Positions 7,954 to 15,886 of a stretch of DNA of 34,796 nucleotides are shown here, in pieces. Source of the DNA: Bdellovibrio sp. (GTDB lineage Bacteria; Bdellovibrionota; Bacteriovoracia; Bacteriovoracales; Bacteriovoracaceae); assembly GCA_020720455.1 (NCBI GenBank), contig DYOQ01000013.1, positions 17,428-52,223 on the forward strand. The letters are read 5' to 3'. The translations under genes and the position numbers were made by a program. The notes beneath the pieces are model-generated. The model was not told where the DNA came from, ran no database searches, and worked only from the letters and a program-made list of their open reading frames with translations. Within the stretch, counting starts at the first letter, position 1. Each line of letters begins with the position of its first letter.

Positions 7954-9849
7954 TTACATGGATTTTAGTTTTTCGATATCTTGTTGCACAAAAAGCAGTT
8001 CCCTCATCAGTTGGGCCAAATCTTCTTCAGTGTCACACATTTTCTGTCTCTTTTTCAGATCGTCTCTTTTTTGTTTCAACTGCTCAAGAAGCAATCGGTT
8101 TTTGAGATCACTTGTAAGCTTGTTTAAAACTTTGTCATCCAACGAAACAGGTTGATATCGAAATAACGCTCCTCCAACAGCTTCTTTAAGGCCTATGGGA
8201 TAATTACCATTATTGACAATAGCACCCATAACGGAACTATAGTCACTTTCGTCTATCTCATAAATTAACTCTTTTAGCCTTAAAACATATCTTTTTACAT
8301 CATTATGTACCACAAAAGCAAGTAGTTCATCTATTGAGCTGTGTGTAATGATGTCGGGGTGCGCAACTAATTCTCTAATGAGAAGTTTCTCCACTCGAGA
8401 TATTTCAACCAAGACCTCTTGTTCTAGTAGTGGAGGTAGGCCAACGTCTACTTGTTGAGCACTTTCAGTTGGTGTTTCAGGTTCTACGAGCATAGGTTCA
8501 TCCCGGGCAACGTAATCTCTGTTTGGTCGAGTGTTTGAATTACTATTATTTTTTTCTAAAAAAGTTTTATACATCTGGAGTATGGTCTGACTATCTGATT
8601 GCAACTTTAATCTTTTGGATGCAGTGAGAACTCTTTCTGTGGCCCTTAAATCTTCACCAAGAGGGGATAGTAGGTCAAATACTACCTCTAAAATTTTTAG
8701 TTTTTTATCAGATAGCAGCGGAATTACTTCTGGAATTACGGAATCGAGTTTGAAATCGATAAAAGCAGGGGCCGTATCAATTATTTCTTGAAAAGCAACA
8801 GGGCCACGATTTTTTAAAAATTCATCAGGGTCTTTGAAGTTACCAAGGGTAATAATTTTGGGAACAACCCCCTCGGCAAGCGCTGTTCTATTTAGCCGAT
8901 TCATTGCTAACATTCCAGCAGAGTCTGAATCTAGTGCCATGATGAAATTTTTTGTTAGCTGCTTAAGAGATGTTATTGCGTATTCGCTGGTTGCTGTTCC
9001 CATGACTGCAACGCTATTTTTAAAACCATATTGAAAAAGAGCGCGAACGTCCATATACCCTTCAGCTAGAATAACGTGGTCTTTTTCTCTGATGAAAGGA
9101 ACTGCCATATGTTTTGCGTAAAGAATATTTCTTTTTTTAAAAAGATGTGACTCTTTAGAGTTAACATATTTTGCTGGGTGGTTTGTTACTGTACGTCCAC
9201 CTAGCCCACAAGGATTTCCGCCACCGTCCCAAATTGGAAATATTATTCGGTTGTAAAAAGTGTCGTAGTTGCCAGAGTTACCACTAGTAATAACTCCTAT
9301 TTCTAGTGCCATTGCTATGGCGTTAATCTTGTCGTTTTCATTTGGAATAGATTCAAGATATTTAGTAAGAATATTTGCTTGAGGCGCAAACCCTAGCGAA
9401 AATGTTTTTGCATTTTCTGAGGAGATGCCTCTACCTGTTACAAATTGTTCATATTCAACACATTTTCCATTCTCAACATGCAAGCGGTATAGCTTGATGG
9501 CCCTAGATAGAATTTTTTTCCCTAACTCTTTTCGAGGATCTTTTTTCTGTGCCTTAAACAGGCCATCTGTTGAGATGTTAAGGTTATTAGCAATATCTTT
9601 GATAGCATCTAGGAAGCCGATGTTTTTATATTTTTCAACAAACAAGATGGCATCTCCACCTGTTTGACATGAAAAGCACATGAACATCCCTTTGGTATCG
9701 TTTACGGTCAAGGAGGGGTCTTTATCTGGATGAAAAGGGCAAAGCCCCATTTGATAACGACCTTTTTTTGATAATGGAATGTATTTTCCAATGATACTGG
9801 AAATTGGAGTATCTCTAATTACAGTTTTTAGTTCATCAAGATCGTTCAA
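7954..9849 (-). CDS. dnaG: DNA primase
   Basis: 631 aa. The N-terminal CHC2 zinc ribbon has ligands C37, H40, C58 and C61 (CPFH...CFSC). The catalytic core includes a TOPRIM domain with ILAEGYMDV and MALDSDSAG, the acidic residues that bind Mg2+ for RNA primer synthesis. The C-terminal part (about 480-631) is helical and charged, as expected of the DnaB-interacting domain. The start is TTG at 9849 with AAGGGG eight bases upstream; the next Met (residue 34) lies inside the zinc ribbon and would destroy it. The gene lies between a multihaem cytochrome and rpoD, with short gaps, so it is probably co-transcribed with both. Confidence 0.97.
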   Translation of the reverse strand: MNDLDELKTVIRDTPISSIIGKYIPLSKKGRYQMGLCPFHPDKDPSLTVNDTKGMFMCFSCQTGGDAILFVEKYKNIGFLDAIKDIANNLNISTDGLFKAQKKDPRKELGKKILSRAIKLYRLHVENGKCVEYEQFVTGRGISSENAKTFSLGFAPQANILTKYLESIPNENDKINAIAMALEIGVITSGNSGNYDTFYNRIIFPIWDGGGNPCGLGGRTVTNHPAKYVNSKESHLFKKRNILYAKHMAVPFIREKDHVILAEGYMDVRALFQYGFKNSVAVMGTATSEYAITSLKQLTKNFIMALDSDSAGMLAMNRLNRTALAEGVVPKIITLGNFKDPDEFLKNRGPVAFQEIIDTAPAFIDFKLDSVIPEVIPLLSDKKLKILEVVFDLLSPLGEDLRATERVLTASKRLKLQSDSQTILQMYKTFLEKNNSNSNTRPNRDYVARDEPMLVEPETPTESAQQVDVGLPPLLEQEVLVEISRVEKLLIRELVAHPDIITHSSIDELLAFVVHNDVKRYVLRLKELIYEIDESDYSSVMGAIVNNGNYPIGLKEAVGGALFRYQPVSLDDKVLNKLTSDLKNRLLLEQLKQKRDDLKKRQKMCDTEEDLAQLMRELLFVQQDIEKLKSM

Positions 9850-9885
9850 TCTTGTTACCCCTTTAAGTTACTTTTTTATGACGGA

Positions 9886-10377
9886 TTAATCGCCGTAAAC
9901 ATTTCTTGGTGGTACAGGGAGATTTGCCGGAAGGCCATAAATCTTCCCATGGCACAGCGCGCACGGCTCGCCAAGGTATGGGGTTGTCTCTTTTGAGTAA
10001 TCATATCTAAATAATTTCGGCATTTTTGATTGATGAGGATTGTGACAACTTACGCAATTAAATTTTTTTTCAGGATAAAGTGGGTCTCTATCACCTGAGA
10101 TTGGGTGCTTATGAACCAAGTGCCCCTTCGCAATATTTTTGTGGCAAGCTAAGCACAAAAAATTGACAGGTTTTTTTAAACGGTAATCATTTTGAGTAAT
10201 GACATCATGATCAGCATGACACATGTTACAGTTTTTTTGGGCGATTCTATGTTGTGTTAGATTTGTTAGTTCACCATGACACTCAATGCATTCAGAATAT
10301 TTTGCTGAAGTTGTGGTTAGGGCACTACTAAGAACAAGAATAGAAACAAAAACAAAAGATTCTTTTACAATGCTCAT
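9886..10377 (-). CDS. Periplasmic pentahaem c-type cytochrome (doubled-CXXCH type)
   Basis: 163 aa with a signal peptide (hydrophobic residues about 7-22, likely cleaved after TTTSA). Five CXXCH haem sites are at C30, C50, C75, C108 and C139, and many other His residues can serve as distal ligands (DHD, HLVHKHP, NPHQ). The spacing resembles small NapC/NrfH-linked or doubled-CXXCH cytochromes that carry electrons in the periplasm. No membrane anchor apart from the signal is seen. The partner oxidoreductase is not in this window. It sits 36 bases upstream of dnaG on the same strand, an odd location where rpsU is usual. The start codon has GGGGGA upstream. Function beyond electron transfer is unknown. 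Confidence 0.85.
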   Translation of the reverse strand: MSIVKESFVFVSILVLSSALTTTSAKYSECIECHGELTNLTQHRIAQKNCNMCHADHDVITQNDYRLKKPVNFLCLACHKNIAKGHLVHKHPISGDRDPLYPEKKFNCVSCHNPHQSKMPKLFRYDYSKETTPYLGEPCALCHGKIYGLPANLPVPPRNVYGD

Positions 10378-10414
10378 AAATCCCCCAATCTTATTTTTGT
10401 TATTTCTTCTCAGA

Positions 10415-10444
10415 AGGATACATTTTTTAATCTATCTTTGGCAA
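10415..10444 (-). promoter_or_regulatory. Candidate sigma-70 promoter for cytochrome-dnaG-rpoD-SNF2
   Basis: On the minus strand TTGCCA (10444-10439, five of six consensus bases) and TATCCT (10420-10415) are spaced 18 bases. Initiation would give a leader of about 30 bases before the cytochrome ATG. It is the best match in the 172-base gap downstream of trmB. Confidence 0.45.
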
Positions 10445-10549
10445 TTTAAATCTGAAGGTGTTTGTGGTAGTGACGTAAAGGTGGCGTTAGAAAAAGCACG
10501 TTTGTTGTTAGAAAATAGTTCTAGCAGAAATTAAATAGAGTAATAAAGA

Positions 10550-11248
10550 TTATTTTGGTTTTATCACAAACGCTTTTGTTGGAATATTTTGAGCAATAAA
10601 TATTTTTTCAAACTTCGTAATGTATTTTGATAGCATATGTTCAGGGTGCTCTTTTCTAAGATTAAAAGTTTTAAGTTCAACTTCAAATAGGTGGGATTGT
10701 TCAATGACCTCTTCCATCTGTTTTGCATAATCATCATGATCAGTTTTTATAAACATTTTGCCTGTAGACGTAAGTAGAGGGTGAACTGTTGTTAGCAAAT
10801 GATCGTTAAACAATCTTTTTTTCTTCTGTTTTGATTTAGGCCATGGGTCAGGGAAAAATAAGAATAGGTTATCGATCTCGTGATTATCAAACATGAATGC
10901 TAGACGTTCACCTTTGGCCCGCAGATATTTATAGTTTTTTGTCGGAATCTTTGAAAGCTGAGCTGCGAGCGTAAATGCCCTTTTGAATTTATAATCCATT
11001 CCGATAAAATTTTCAGTTGGATGATCTGAAACGTACTCCCTCATGAAGTGGCCAAATCCGCTTCCAATTTCAACGTTTAATACTGAATCGTTATGAAAGA
11101 GATCGGATCTCCATTTTCCACGAAATTGCTCAGCTTCAAGATCTCTGAAGACAAAAGAGGAAAACTTATCAAGTTTATCGTGATAAGGATTTTTGTGGGT
11201 GTATGAGAACCCGTCGGTATATGCAGCATCAAGTTTATTACAGTCCAT
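10550..11248 (-). CDS. trmB: tRNA (guanine-N7-)-methyltransferase
   Basis: 232 aa, normal for the family. Class I SAM fold: motif I VEIGSGFGHF, motif II region GMDYKFKRA, then the TrmB signature FFPDPWPKSKQKKKRL and a late TKFE, which form the tRNA-binding and catalytic face. It makes m7G46 in the variable loop of tRNAs. The ATG at 11248 gives a natural N-terminus although the ribosome-binding site is weak. It is the last gene of a minus-strand run with the coiled-coil membrane protein and the 66-aa protein, which it follows by 28 bases. No convincing terminator hairpin follows it. Confidence 0.95.
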   Translation of the reverse strand: MDCNKLDAAYTDGFSYTHKNPYHDKLDKFSSFVFRDLEAEQFRGKWRSDLFHNDSVLNVEIGSGFGHFMREYVSDHPTENFIGMDYKFKRAFTLAAQLSKIPTKNYKYLRAKGERLAFMFDNHEIDNLFLFFPDPWPKSKQKKKRLFNDHLLTTVHPLLTSTGKMFIKTDHDDYAKQMEEVIEQSHLFEVELKTFNLRKEHPEHMLSKYITKFEKIFIAQNIPTKAFVIKPK

Positions 11249-11276
11249 AAGTTTGGATTAGCTACCAAATAAAATG

Positions 11277-11477
11277 CTATAAGAAAAGATTTTTCAGATC
11301 ACTTAAAAATGTTTGATAGGGTAAAATCTCAATATCTTGATCTAGTTGTTTGTGAACACCTGTGCAAACGATTTTTCTCTTTGATGTAAAGCTGACATAG
11401 CTTGGTAATCGATAAAGAACTGATTTCGATCTTGATAGAGAATAGTTTTTAAGCACACCTCCTGTGAGGCAAATCAA
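11277..11477 (-). CDS. Small unknown protein (66 aa)
   Basis: The frame begins with TTG at 11477, three bases after the stop of the coiled-coil gene, and ends 28 bases before trmB, so it fills the gap exactly. The protein contains YRLPSYVSFTSKRKIVCTG and ends DLKNLFL; it is mixed in composition and looks like a compact soluble domain rather than a chance frame. A strong AGGAGG lies a few codons inside, so a slightly shorter product starting downstream is possible. I do not recognise it. Confidence 0.45.
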   Translation of the reverse strand: MICLTGGVLKNYSLSRSKSVLYRLPSYVSFTSKRKIVCTGVHKQLDQDIEILPYQTFLSDLKNLFL

Positions 11478-11480
11478 TCT

Positions 11481-12209
11481 TTAGCGATTTTCATTTGCGT
11501 CTTCATCGCCACTATCTGCTTGGGTTGAATCGTTCGAGCTTTCTTGATCACGTTCTTCAGGAAGAACTTGAGTTCTTGTTGCATCAGATTCACTGGTGGG
11601 GTCAGAATCAGTTTCATTATCAGTATCGTCTGAAGATTTCTTTTTAAGTTTTTTCTTTTTTTGCATACTGCCTGCATATGTGCCACTGCCAGAACCGGCA
11701 ATCACTGTCTTCTTTCCACCACCTCGAAGTACCAGAACAATTATCAGCAAGGCGAAGATTAAGGCGCCAAGTACACCGTTTCCAGTCCATATCATGGATT
11801 CTAGTTTGGTTATTTTATCAGTGATTTTTTCATCGATGGAATTGTTGGCATCTTCTAGACTCTTATTAATTTTTTCAGTGCTCTCCATCTCAAAGCTTGC
11901 TATTTTTTCTTGAAGCTCTTTTATTTTTTTATCTTGGAGATCAAGTTGCTCAGCTGGGCTATCTGGAATATTGACTTTTAGTTTTCTTACTTCAAGCTCT
12001 AAATCGTTGAGTCTAATCTCGATTTCATTGGTTCTTTGAGTTTGGGCAAATACTTTCTCTGCTGTTAGATGAGAGTATTCTTTTTTCATTTTTTTGATTT
12101 GGCTTTCAATTTCTGCGACTTTTTTAGTAGGGTCTGCGTTTGTGATGGATGGGGTTAGTGTTAATAGACTAACTACAAATATTAAAATTACTCGGCCTAA
12201 GATTTTCAT
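11481..12209 (-). CDS. Exported coiled-coil protein with one membrane span and charged tail
   Basis: 242 aa. A signal peptide (about 1-25, ending SITNA) is followed by a long heptad-rich coiled coil (about 28-138), a single hydrophobic segment (about 144-162, LGALIFALLIIVLVL), a polybasic stretch (KKKKLKKK, 184-191) and an acidic Ser/Asp/Glu tail to the end. By the positive-inside rule the coil lies in the periplasm and the tail in the cytoplasm. No enzyme motif is visible; a structural or scaffold role is plausible. It is the first gene of a run with the 66-aa protein and trmB. Its ATG is preceded by AAGGGAGAAACT. It is divergent from the M29 aminopeptidase. Confidence 0.75.
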   Translation of the reverse strand: MKILGRVILIFVVSLLTLTPSITNADPTKKVAEIESQIKKMKKEYSHLTAEKVFAQTQRTNEIEIRLNDLELEVRKLKVNIPDSPAEQLDLQDKKIKELQEKIASFEMESTEKINKSLEDANNSIDEKITDKITKLESMIWTGNGVLGALIFALLIIVLVLRGGGKKTVIAGSGSGTYAGSMQKKKKLKKKSSDDTDNETDSDPTSESDATRTQVLPEERDQESSNDSTQADSGDEDANENR

Positions 12210-12272
12210 AGTTTCTCCCTTGAAATACAGTAACGAATTTTAATTACTTGCTCTACTTGTCGGCTAAAAAAA

Positions 12273-12300
12273 ATTATTTTTTAAATAATGTTTTAAAACA
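12273..12300. repeat. Adjacent AT-rich palindromes in the 12.2-12.4 kb divergent gap
   Basis: ATTATTT-TTT-AAATAAT (12273-12289) abuts the perfect 12-base palindrome TGTTTTAAAACA (12289-12300). They lie between divergent genes and could be regulator sites or bent DNA. AT-rich sequence makes chance dyads common, so the functional claim is weak. Confidence 0.4.
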
Positions 12301-12332
12301 TACAGCGTTTGTTGGAAATTGGTTGTATTAAT

Positions 12333-12360
12333 TTGACCGATAGTATTAATTTTTGATAAA
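12333..12360 (+). promoter_or_regulatory. Candidate sigma-70 promoter for the M29 aminopeptidase
   Basis: TTGACC (12333-12338) and GATAAA (12355-12360) are spaced 16 bases. A 10-base direct repeat GTATTAATTT (12325-12334 and 12343-12352) flanks the -35 box with an 18-base period, suggesting a regulator that binds there. Confidence 0.45.
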
Positions 12361-12410
12361 TAGTTTAGCAAAATAGTAATGGATTTATAGTCGAAAATTA
12401 GGAGTTATCA

Positions 12411-13640
12411 ATGAACGAAAAAATTTTTAGAAATTGGGCAAGGTTAGTTCTTAAAACAGGTGTAAATCTCCAAAATGGAGAGAATCTTATAATTAGAGGT
12501 GAGCAAATTCAGTGGGAAGCAGCAATGGCGCTAGAAATAGAAGCGTACAAAATGGGAGCTAAAAATATCGTAACAGACTTAGAACATCCTCAGAGTTTGA
12601 AAAATAGGGTTATGTATCAAAAAGAGTGCTACCTTGAGGAGTTGCCGTCTTACACAAAAGTAAAGATTGATACTTGTGTTGCCGAAAAATGGTCGACTAT
12701 TTTTATCGGTGGGTTGGAGTACCCACATCTTTATGAGGATATGGATCAGAAAAAAAATGCTATTATAACAAAAAAGACACGAGAAATTTCGAAGAAATTT
12801 TCAGATGCAAGAATGGCAGGCTCGTGCGCATGGACGGTAACAGCTCTCCCGACCCCTAACTGGGCAGCTCAAGTTTTTAACAAAGAACCAAGTGATGAGT
12901 TAACAAAAAAACTATGGGATATTATAATTCCTATTTATCGCTTAGATAAAGATGATCCTGCGGCCGCATGGAAAAATCACTCTCAATCATTACATAAACG
13001 GTGCAAGTTTCTTGGTGATGCAAATCTTGATTATGTTCACTTTACTGGCCCTGAAACAGATTTGAAAATTTATATGAGCTCAAAATCAAAGTGGATGGGT
13101 GGCGAGTGGAATATGCCCGGCCAGAAAAATTTCATGCCAAATATTCCAACTGAAGAGGTGTTTACAACTCCTGATTATAGAAAAACTGAAGGACGAGTGA
13201 AAGTAACTCGTCCTGTAAACGTTCTAGGAAATCAGGTTTATGGTGCGTGGTTTGAGTTTAAGAATGGTGAGGTTGTAAGCTATGGAGCAGAAGATAGAAA
13301 AGATATGTTAGATCAGTTTTTTAATATTGATCCTAAGGCAAGAAGACTTGGCGAAGTCGCTCTAGTAGATGTTGACTCACCAATATATAAGGCCAATCAA
13401 ATATTCTACTCTATTCTTTTTGATGAAAATGCTGCTTGCCATATTGCCCTTGGGAAAGGAATAACAATGGGAGTAGAGGGCGGAGATAAAATGTCTGAGA
13501 GTGAGTTGGCATCTGTTGGTTATAATGATTCTCTTTTGCATACAGATTTTATGATCGGTTCTCCAGAGGTTAGTGTTACAGGTTTTTCAACAAATGGTAA
13601 ACGTATAGAGATTATTAAGGCGGGAAAGTTTGTAATTTAA
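12411..13640 (+). CDS. M29-family metallo-aminopeptidase
   Basis: 409 aa, the usual length for the AmpS/aminopeptidase T family. These cytoplasmic dimers remove N-terminal residues using a two-metal centre. Candidate metal ligands are in place: the Glu pair in NIPTEEVFTTPD (248-249), Glu315 in RLGEVALVD, His344 in ACHIALGKG, and His377/Asp379 in LLHTDFMIG. The N-terminal half supplies substrate binding. The ATG is preceded by AGGAG at good spacing. It is monocistronic; its TAA overlaps the cysK stop on the other strand. A role in recycling peptides from prey or turnover is plausible but unproven. Confidence 0.92.
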   Translation: MNEKIFRNWARLVLKTGVNLQNGENLIIRGEQIQWEAAMALEIEAYKMGAKNIVTDLEHPQSLKNRVMYQKECYLEELPSYTKVKIDTCVAEKWSTIFIGGLEYPHLYEDMDQKKNAIITKKTREISKKFSDARMAGSCAWTVTALPTPNWAAQVFNKEPSDELTKKLWDIIIPIYRLDKDDPAAAWKNHSQSLHKRCKFLGDANLDYVHFTGPETDLKIYMSSKSKWMGGEWNMPGQKNFMPNIPTEEVFTTPDYRKTEGRVKVTRPVNVLGNQVYGAWFEFKNGEVVSYGAEDRKDMLDQFFNIDPKARRLGEVALVDVDSPIYKANQIFYSILFDENAACHIALGKGITMGVEGGDKMSESELASVGYNDSLLHTDFMIGSPEVSVTGFSTNGKRIEIIKAGKFVI

Positions 13641-14560
13641 AATAAATTTTCAAGAGAGAGATATCTTTCTCCCGTGTCATTGCAAAAAGTCAGTACGGAA
13701 CTTTCATTTTTAATATTTTTAAGCTGATGATTCGTGGCCGCAAGATTTGCGCCGGTGGATATGCCGGCCAAAATTCCTGTTTCAAGTGGAAGCATTTTGG
13801 CAAATTTATATGCATCCTCACTGCTAACTTTAACTATGTTATCTATATACTCCTTGGTGAAAATGTTTGGAATAAACCCAGCACCGATTCCTTGAATTAA
13901 ATGTGGGCCAGCTTTTTCGTCAGAAAGTACTGCTGATTCAAAAGGCTCTACTCCAGTAACAATCAGATTTGGGTAATTCCCTTTTAGCGCCTTGGCACAA
14001 CCTGAGATGTGCCCACCAGTTCCTATTCCTGCAATTAGGTAATCTAATCCATTTGGAAAATCGGCGGCGATCTCTTTTGCTGTTGTTCTTTGATGTATCT
14101 CTCTATTTACAATATTGTTAAATTGAGACGAGATCCAGCTATTGCGTATCTGTTTTTTTAGTTCAACTGCTCGTTCAATCGCTCCAACCATGCCTTGCTG
14201 GCCCGGCGTAAGTTCTACTTGGCCTCCGTATGCTTTAATAATTCGTTGCCGCTCAATTGTCACACTATCAGGCATTACAACGATTATGCTGAGCCCTTTA
14301 GCAGCAGCAACCATTGATAGTGCTATGCCAGTATTGCCAGAGCTGGCCTCGATGATGGTGGTCTTATCATTTATTTGCCCAGAAACGATACCATCATCAA
14401 CCATCGCAAGTGCCATTCGATCCTTGATACTCCCTCCAGGATTATGTTTTTCAAGCTTGATCCAGACCTTTATATTTTTTTCAATCGCCACTGGAAAAAA
14501 TTTTGAGATACTTATAATGGGTGTTTTTCCAATGGTCTCTAAGATTGAAAAATGTTTCAC
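13637..14560 (-). CDS. cysK: Cysteine synthase (O-acetylserine sulfhydrylase)
   Basis: 307 aa, fold-type II PLP enzyme that converts O-acetylserine and sulfide to cysteine. The Schiff-base lysine is K46 in NPGGSIKDR. The substrate loop SSGNTG is at about 73-78, and the phosphate-binding GIGTGGH is near 180. The start is GTG at 14560 sharing one base with the cysE stop (TAGTG), with GGAG eight bases upstream, so translation is coupled to cysE. CysK and CysE commonly form the cysteine synthase complex through the CysE C-terminus; here CysE ends NNEEIK, and a C-terminal Ile is what normally enters the CysK active site, but this one ends in Lys. CysM is the alternative name; sequence alone does not separate them firmly. 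Confidence 0.93.
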   Translation of the reverse strand: MKHFSILETIGKTPIISISKFFPVAIEKNIKVWIKLEKHNPGGSIKDRMALAMVDDGIVSGQINDKTTIIEASSGNTGIALSMVAAAKGLSIIVVMPDSVTIERQRIIKAYGGQVELTPGQQGMVGAIERAVELKKQIRNSWISSQFNNIVNREIHQRTTAKEIAADFPNGLDYLIAGIGTGGHISGCAKALKGNYPNLIVTGVEPFESAVLSDEKAGPHLIQGIGAGFIPNIFTKEYIDNIVKVSSEDAYKFAKMLPLETGILAGISTGANLAATNHQLKNIKNESSVLTFCNDTGERYLSLENLF

Positions 14561-15393
14561 TACTTAATCTCCTCGTTATTGGTAATAGAGTCATTTTTTT
14601 GAATTTTCATTTCGCCCTTGTGGTAGCAAGTAGTATTATCGAGAATACTTTTGGTGATCCAGACGTTCCCACCAATAATGCAATTCTTGCCAATAATGGT
14701 TTCTCCACCTAAAAGTGTTGCATTTGAGTAGATGACACTACCATCTCCAATGGTAGGGTGTCTTTTTGACGAGGCCATGCTTTTATCAACGCTTAATGCT
14801 CCGAGAGTTACTCCTTGATAGAGTTTAACATTATTTCCAATTACTGTTGTCTCTCCAATTACGATTCCAGTTCCGTGGTCGATGACAAATGATTTACCGA
14901 TAGTTGCTCCTGGATGGATGTCGATACCTGTAATTTGGTGGGCCCGTTCACTTAGCATTCTCGGAAATAGTGGAACTTTCTCTTTATAGAAAAAATTTGC
15001 TATTCGATAAGTATAGATTGCAAAAAAACCTGGATAAGAAAAAATGACTTCATCTAAACTTTCTGCAGCTGGGTCTCCTTCAACAATTGCTTGAGCATCG
15101 AGATACAGATTGTTGTATATCTCCTCAATGTTGGAAAAAAATTTATTGGCAAGGTTTTCTCTTGATTGTTGTGTAGGAAGAATCTTTAGACATTTTTGTA
15201 AAAGAATTTTTATCCTGTTAATTTCAACAATGAAATCTTCTTCTAAATATAGAGCATTTCCGCTGGTGTTTGGGAACAAAAGTTCAAAAAGATCATTTAA
15301 AAATCCGTTTACATCACTTCTACCAATCGCAAGTGTTTTGCTGTTTGCTTTTTGTTTCTGTAGTCGTCTAGCAAAATTAGTATTACCATCCAT
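14560..15393 (-). CDS. cysE: Serine O-acetyltransferase
   Basis: 277 aa. An N-terminal helical domain (about 1-150) is followed by left-handed beta-helix hexapeptide repeats (about 155-250). The catalytic pair is D158 (GIDIHPGA) and H173 (DHGTG), spaced 15 residues as in the E. coli enzyme. RHPTIGDG and GGNVWITKS complete the family pattern. It acetylates serine with acetyl-CoA, the first step of cysteine synthesis. The ATG overlaps the last 11 bases of the upstream lipoprotein gene, and cysK starts on its stop codon. The C-terminus continues about 25 residues beyond the beta-helix and ends in Lys instead of the usual Ile, so complex formation with CysK may differ. Confidence 0.93.
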   Translation of the reverse strand: MDGNTNFARRLQKQKANSKTLAIGRSDVNGFLNDLFELLFPNTSGNALYLEEDFIVEINRIKILLQKCLKILPTQQSRENLANKFFSNIEEIYNNLYLDAQAIVEGDPAAESLDEVIFSYPGFFAIYTYRIANFFYKEKVPLFPRMLSERAHQITGIDIHPGATIGKSFVIDHGTGIVIGETTVIGNNVKLYQGVTLGALSVDKSMASSKRHPTIGDGSVIYSNATLLGGETIIGKNCIIGGNVWITKSILDNTTCYHKGEMKIQKNDSITNNEEIK

Positions 15394-15784
15394 TCATCAC
15401 CCTCATTTCTGTTAATGTTTCTTCTGCCCATTCGCAGTGGTTGTTTGCTGGTGGGGTATCACAAGAGGTGCACAGCTCCAAGTGGTTTGCACTTATTGAG
15501 AGATTTGCAAATGACTGCTCATTACAAATATTTTTAATTCTCATTGCTTCTTCTTGAAGCTTGATTGCGTGAGTTAAACAATACTGATTGTTGTTTCTCA
15601 AGTTGCGGATACTCATTAGTTTGCCTTTTTCAAGAATGAGCACCAGTTCCTTGTAAATCTCATGTTCTGAGATTTTTTTTGTTTTATCTTGATTTGCGTT
15701 GGCCCAGTTAATATTAGGAGAAGAGCAACCTACGTTTGACAACAATAAAATTAAAAATAAAATGTCATAAAAATTTTGATTCAT
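15383..15784 (-). CDS. Small probable lipoprotein upstream of cysE
   Basis: 133 aa. The N-terminus is hydrophobic (ILFLILLLSNVGC) with a Cys at residue 20 in a loose lipobox (Val-Gly-Cys; the -3 Asn is atypical). The mature part is helical with further Cys residues in ELCTSCDTPP and HCEW. It overlaps the cysE start by 11 bases, so it is translated with the cysteine genes. No family is recognised. No ribosome-binding site precedes the ATG; see the promoter entry for a possible leaderless transcript. Confidence 0.6.
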   Translation of the reverse strand: MNQNFYDILFLILLLSNVGCSSPNINWANANQDKTKKISEHEIYKELVLILEKGKLMSIRNLRNNNQYCLTHAIKLQEEAMRIKNICNEQSFANLSISANHLELCTSCDTPPANNHCEWAEETLTEMRVMNGW

Positions 15785-15790
15785 ATTTAA

Positions 15791-15818
15791 CTTATATTTT
15801 ACAGGACAATATATTCAA
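15791..15818 (-). promoter_or_regulatory. Candidate promoter for lipoprotein-cysE-cysK, possibly leaderless
   Basis: On the minus strand TTGAAT (15818-15813) and TATAAG (15796-15791) are spaced 16 bases. The predicted start falls at about 15784-15785, on the A of the ATG, which has no ribosome-binding site in front of it. That combination fits a leaderless mRNA. Confidence 0.45.
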
Positions 15819-15886
15819 ATAGGAGAGGTATTAATTTCACATTGCTTGAATTAATATGTTATCATTGTGGTTGGATATAACTATTT

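Noticed and set aside
10445-10534. Open plus-strand stretch with protein-like end (KVALEKARLLLENSSSRN)
   Set aside because: No ATG, GTG or TTG with a ribosome-binding site in the intergenic part; the longer frame is mostly antisense to the cytochrome.
11474-11701. Minus-strand frame overlapping the tail of the coiled-coil gene
   Set aside because: Out-of-frame reading of the Lys/acidic tail; no start signal.
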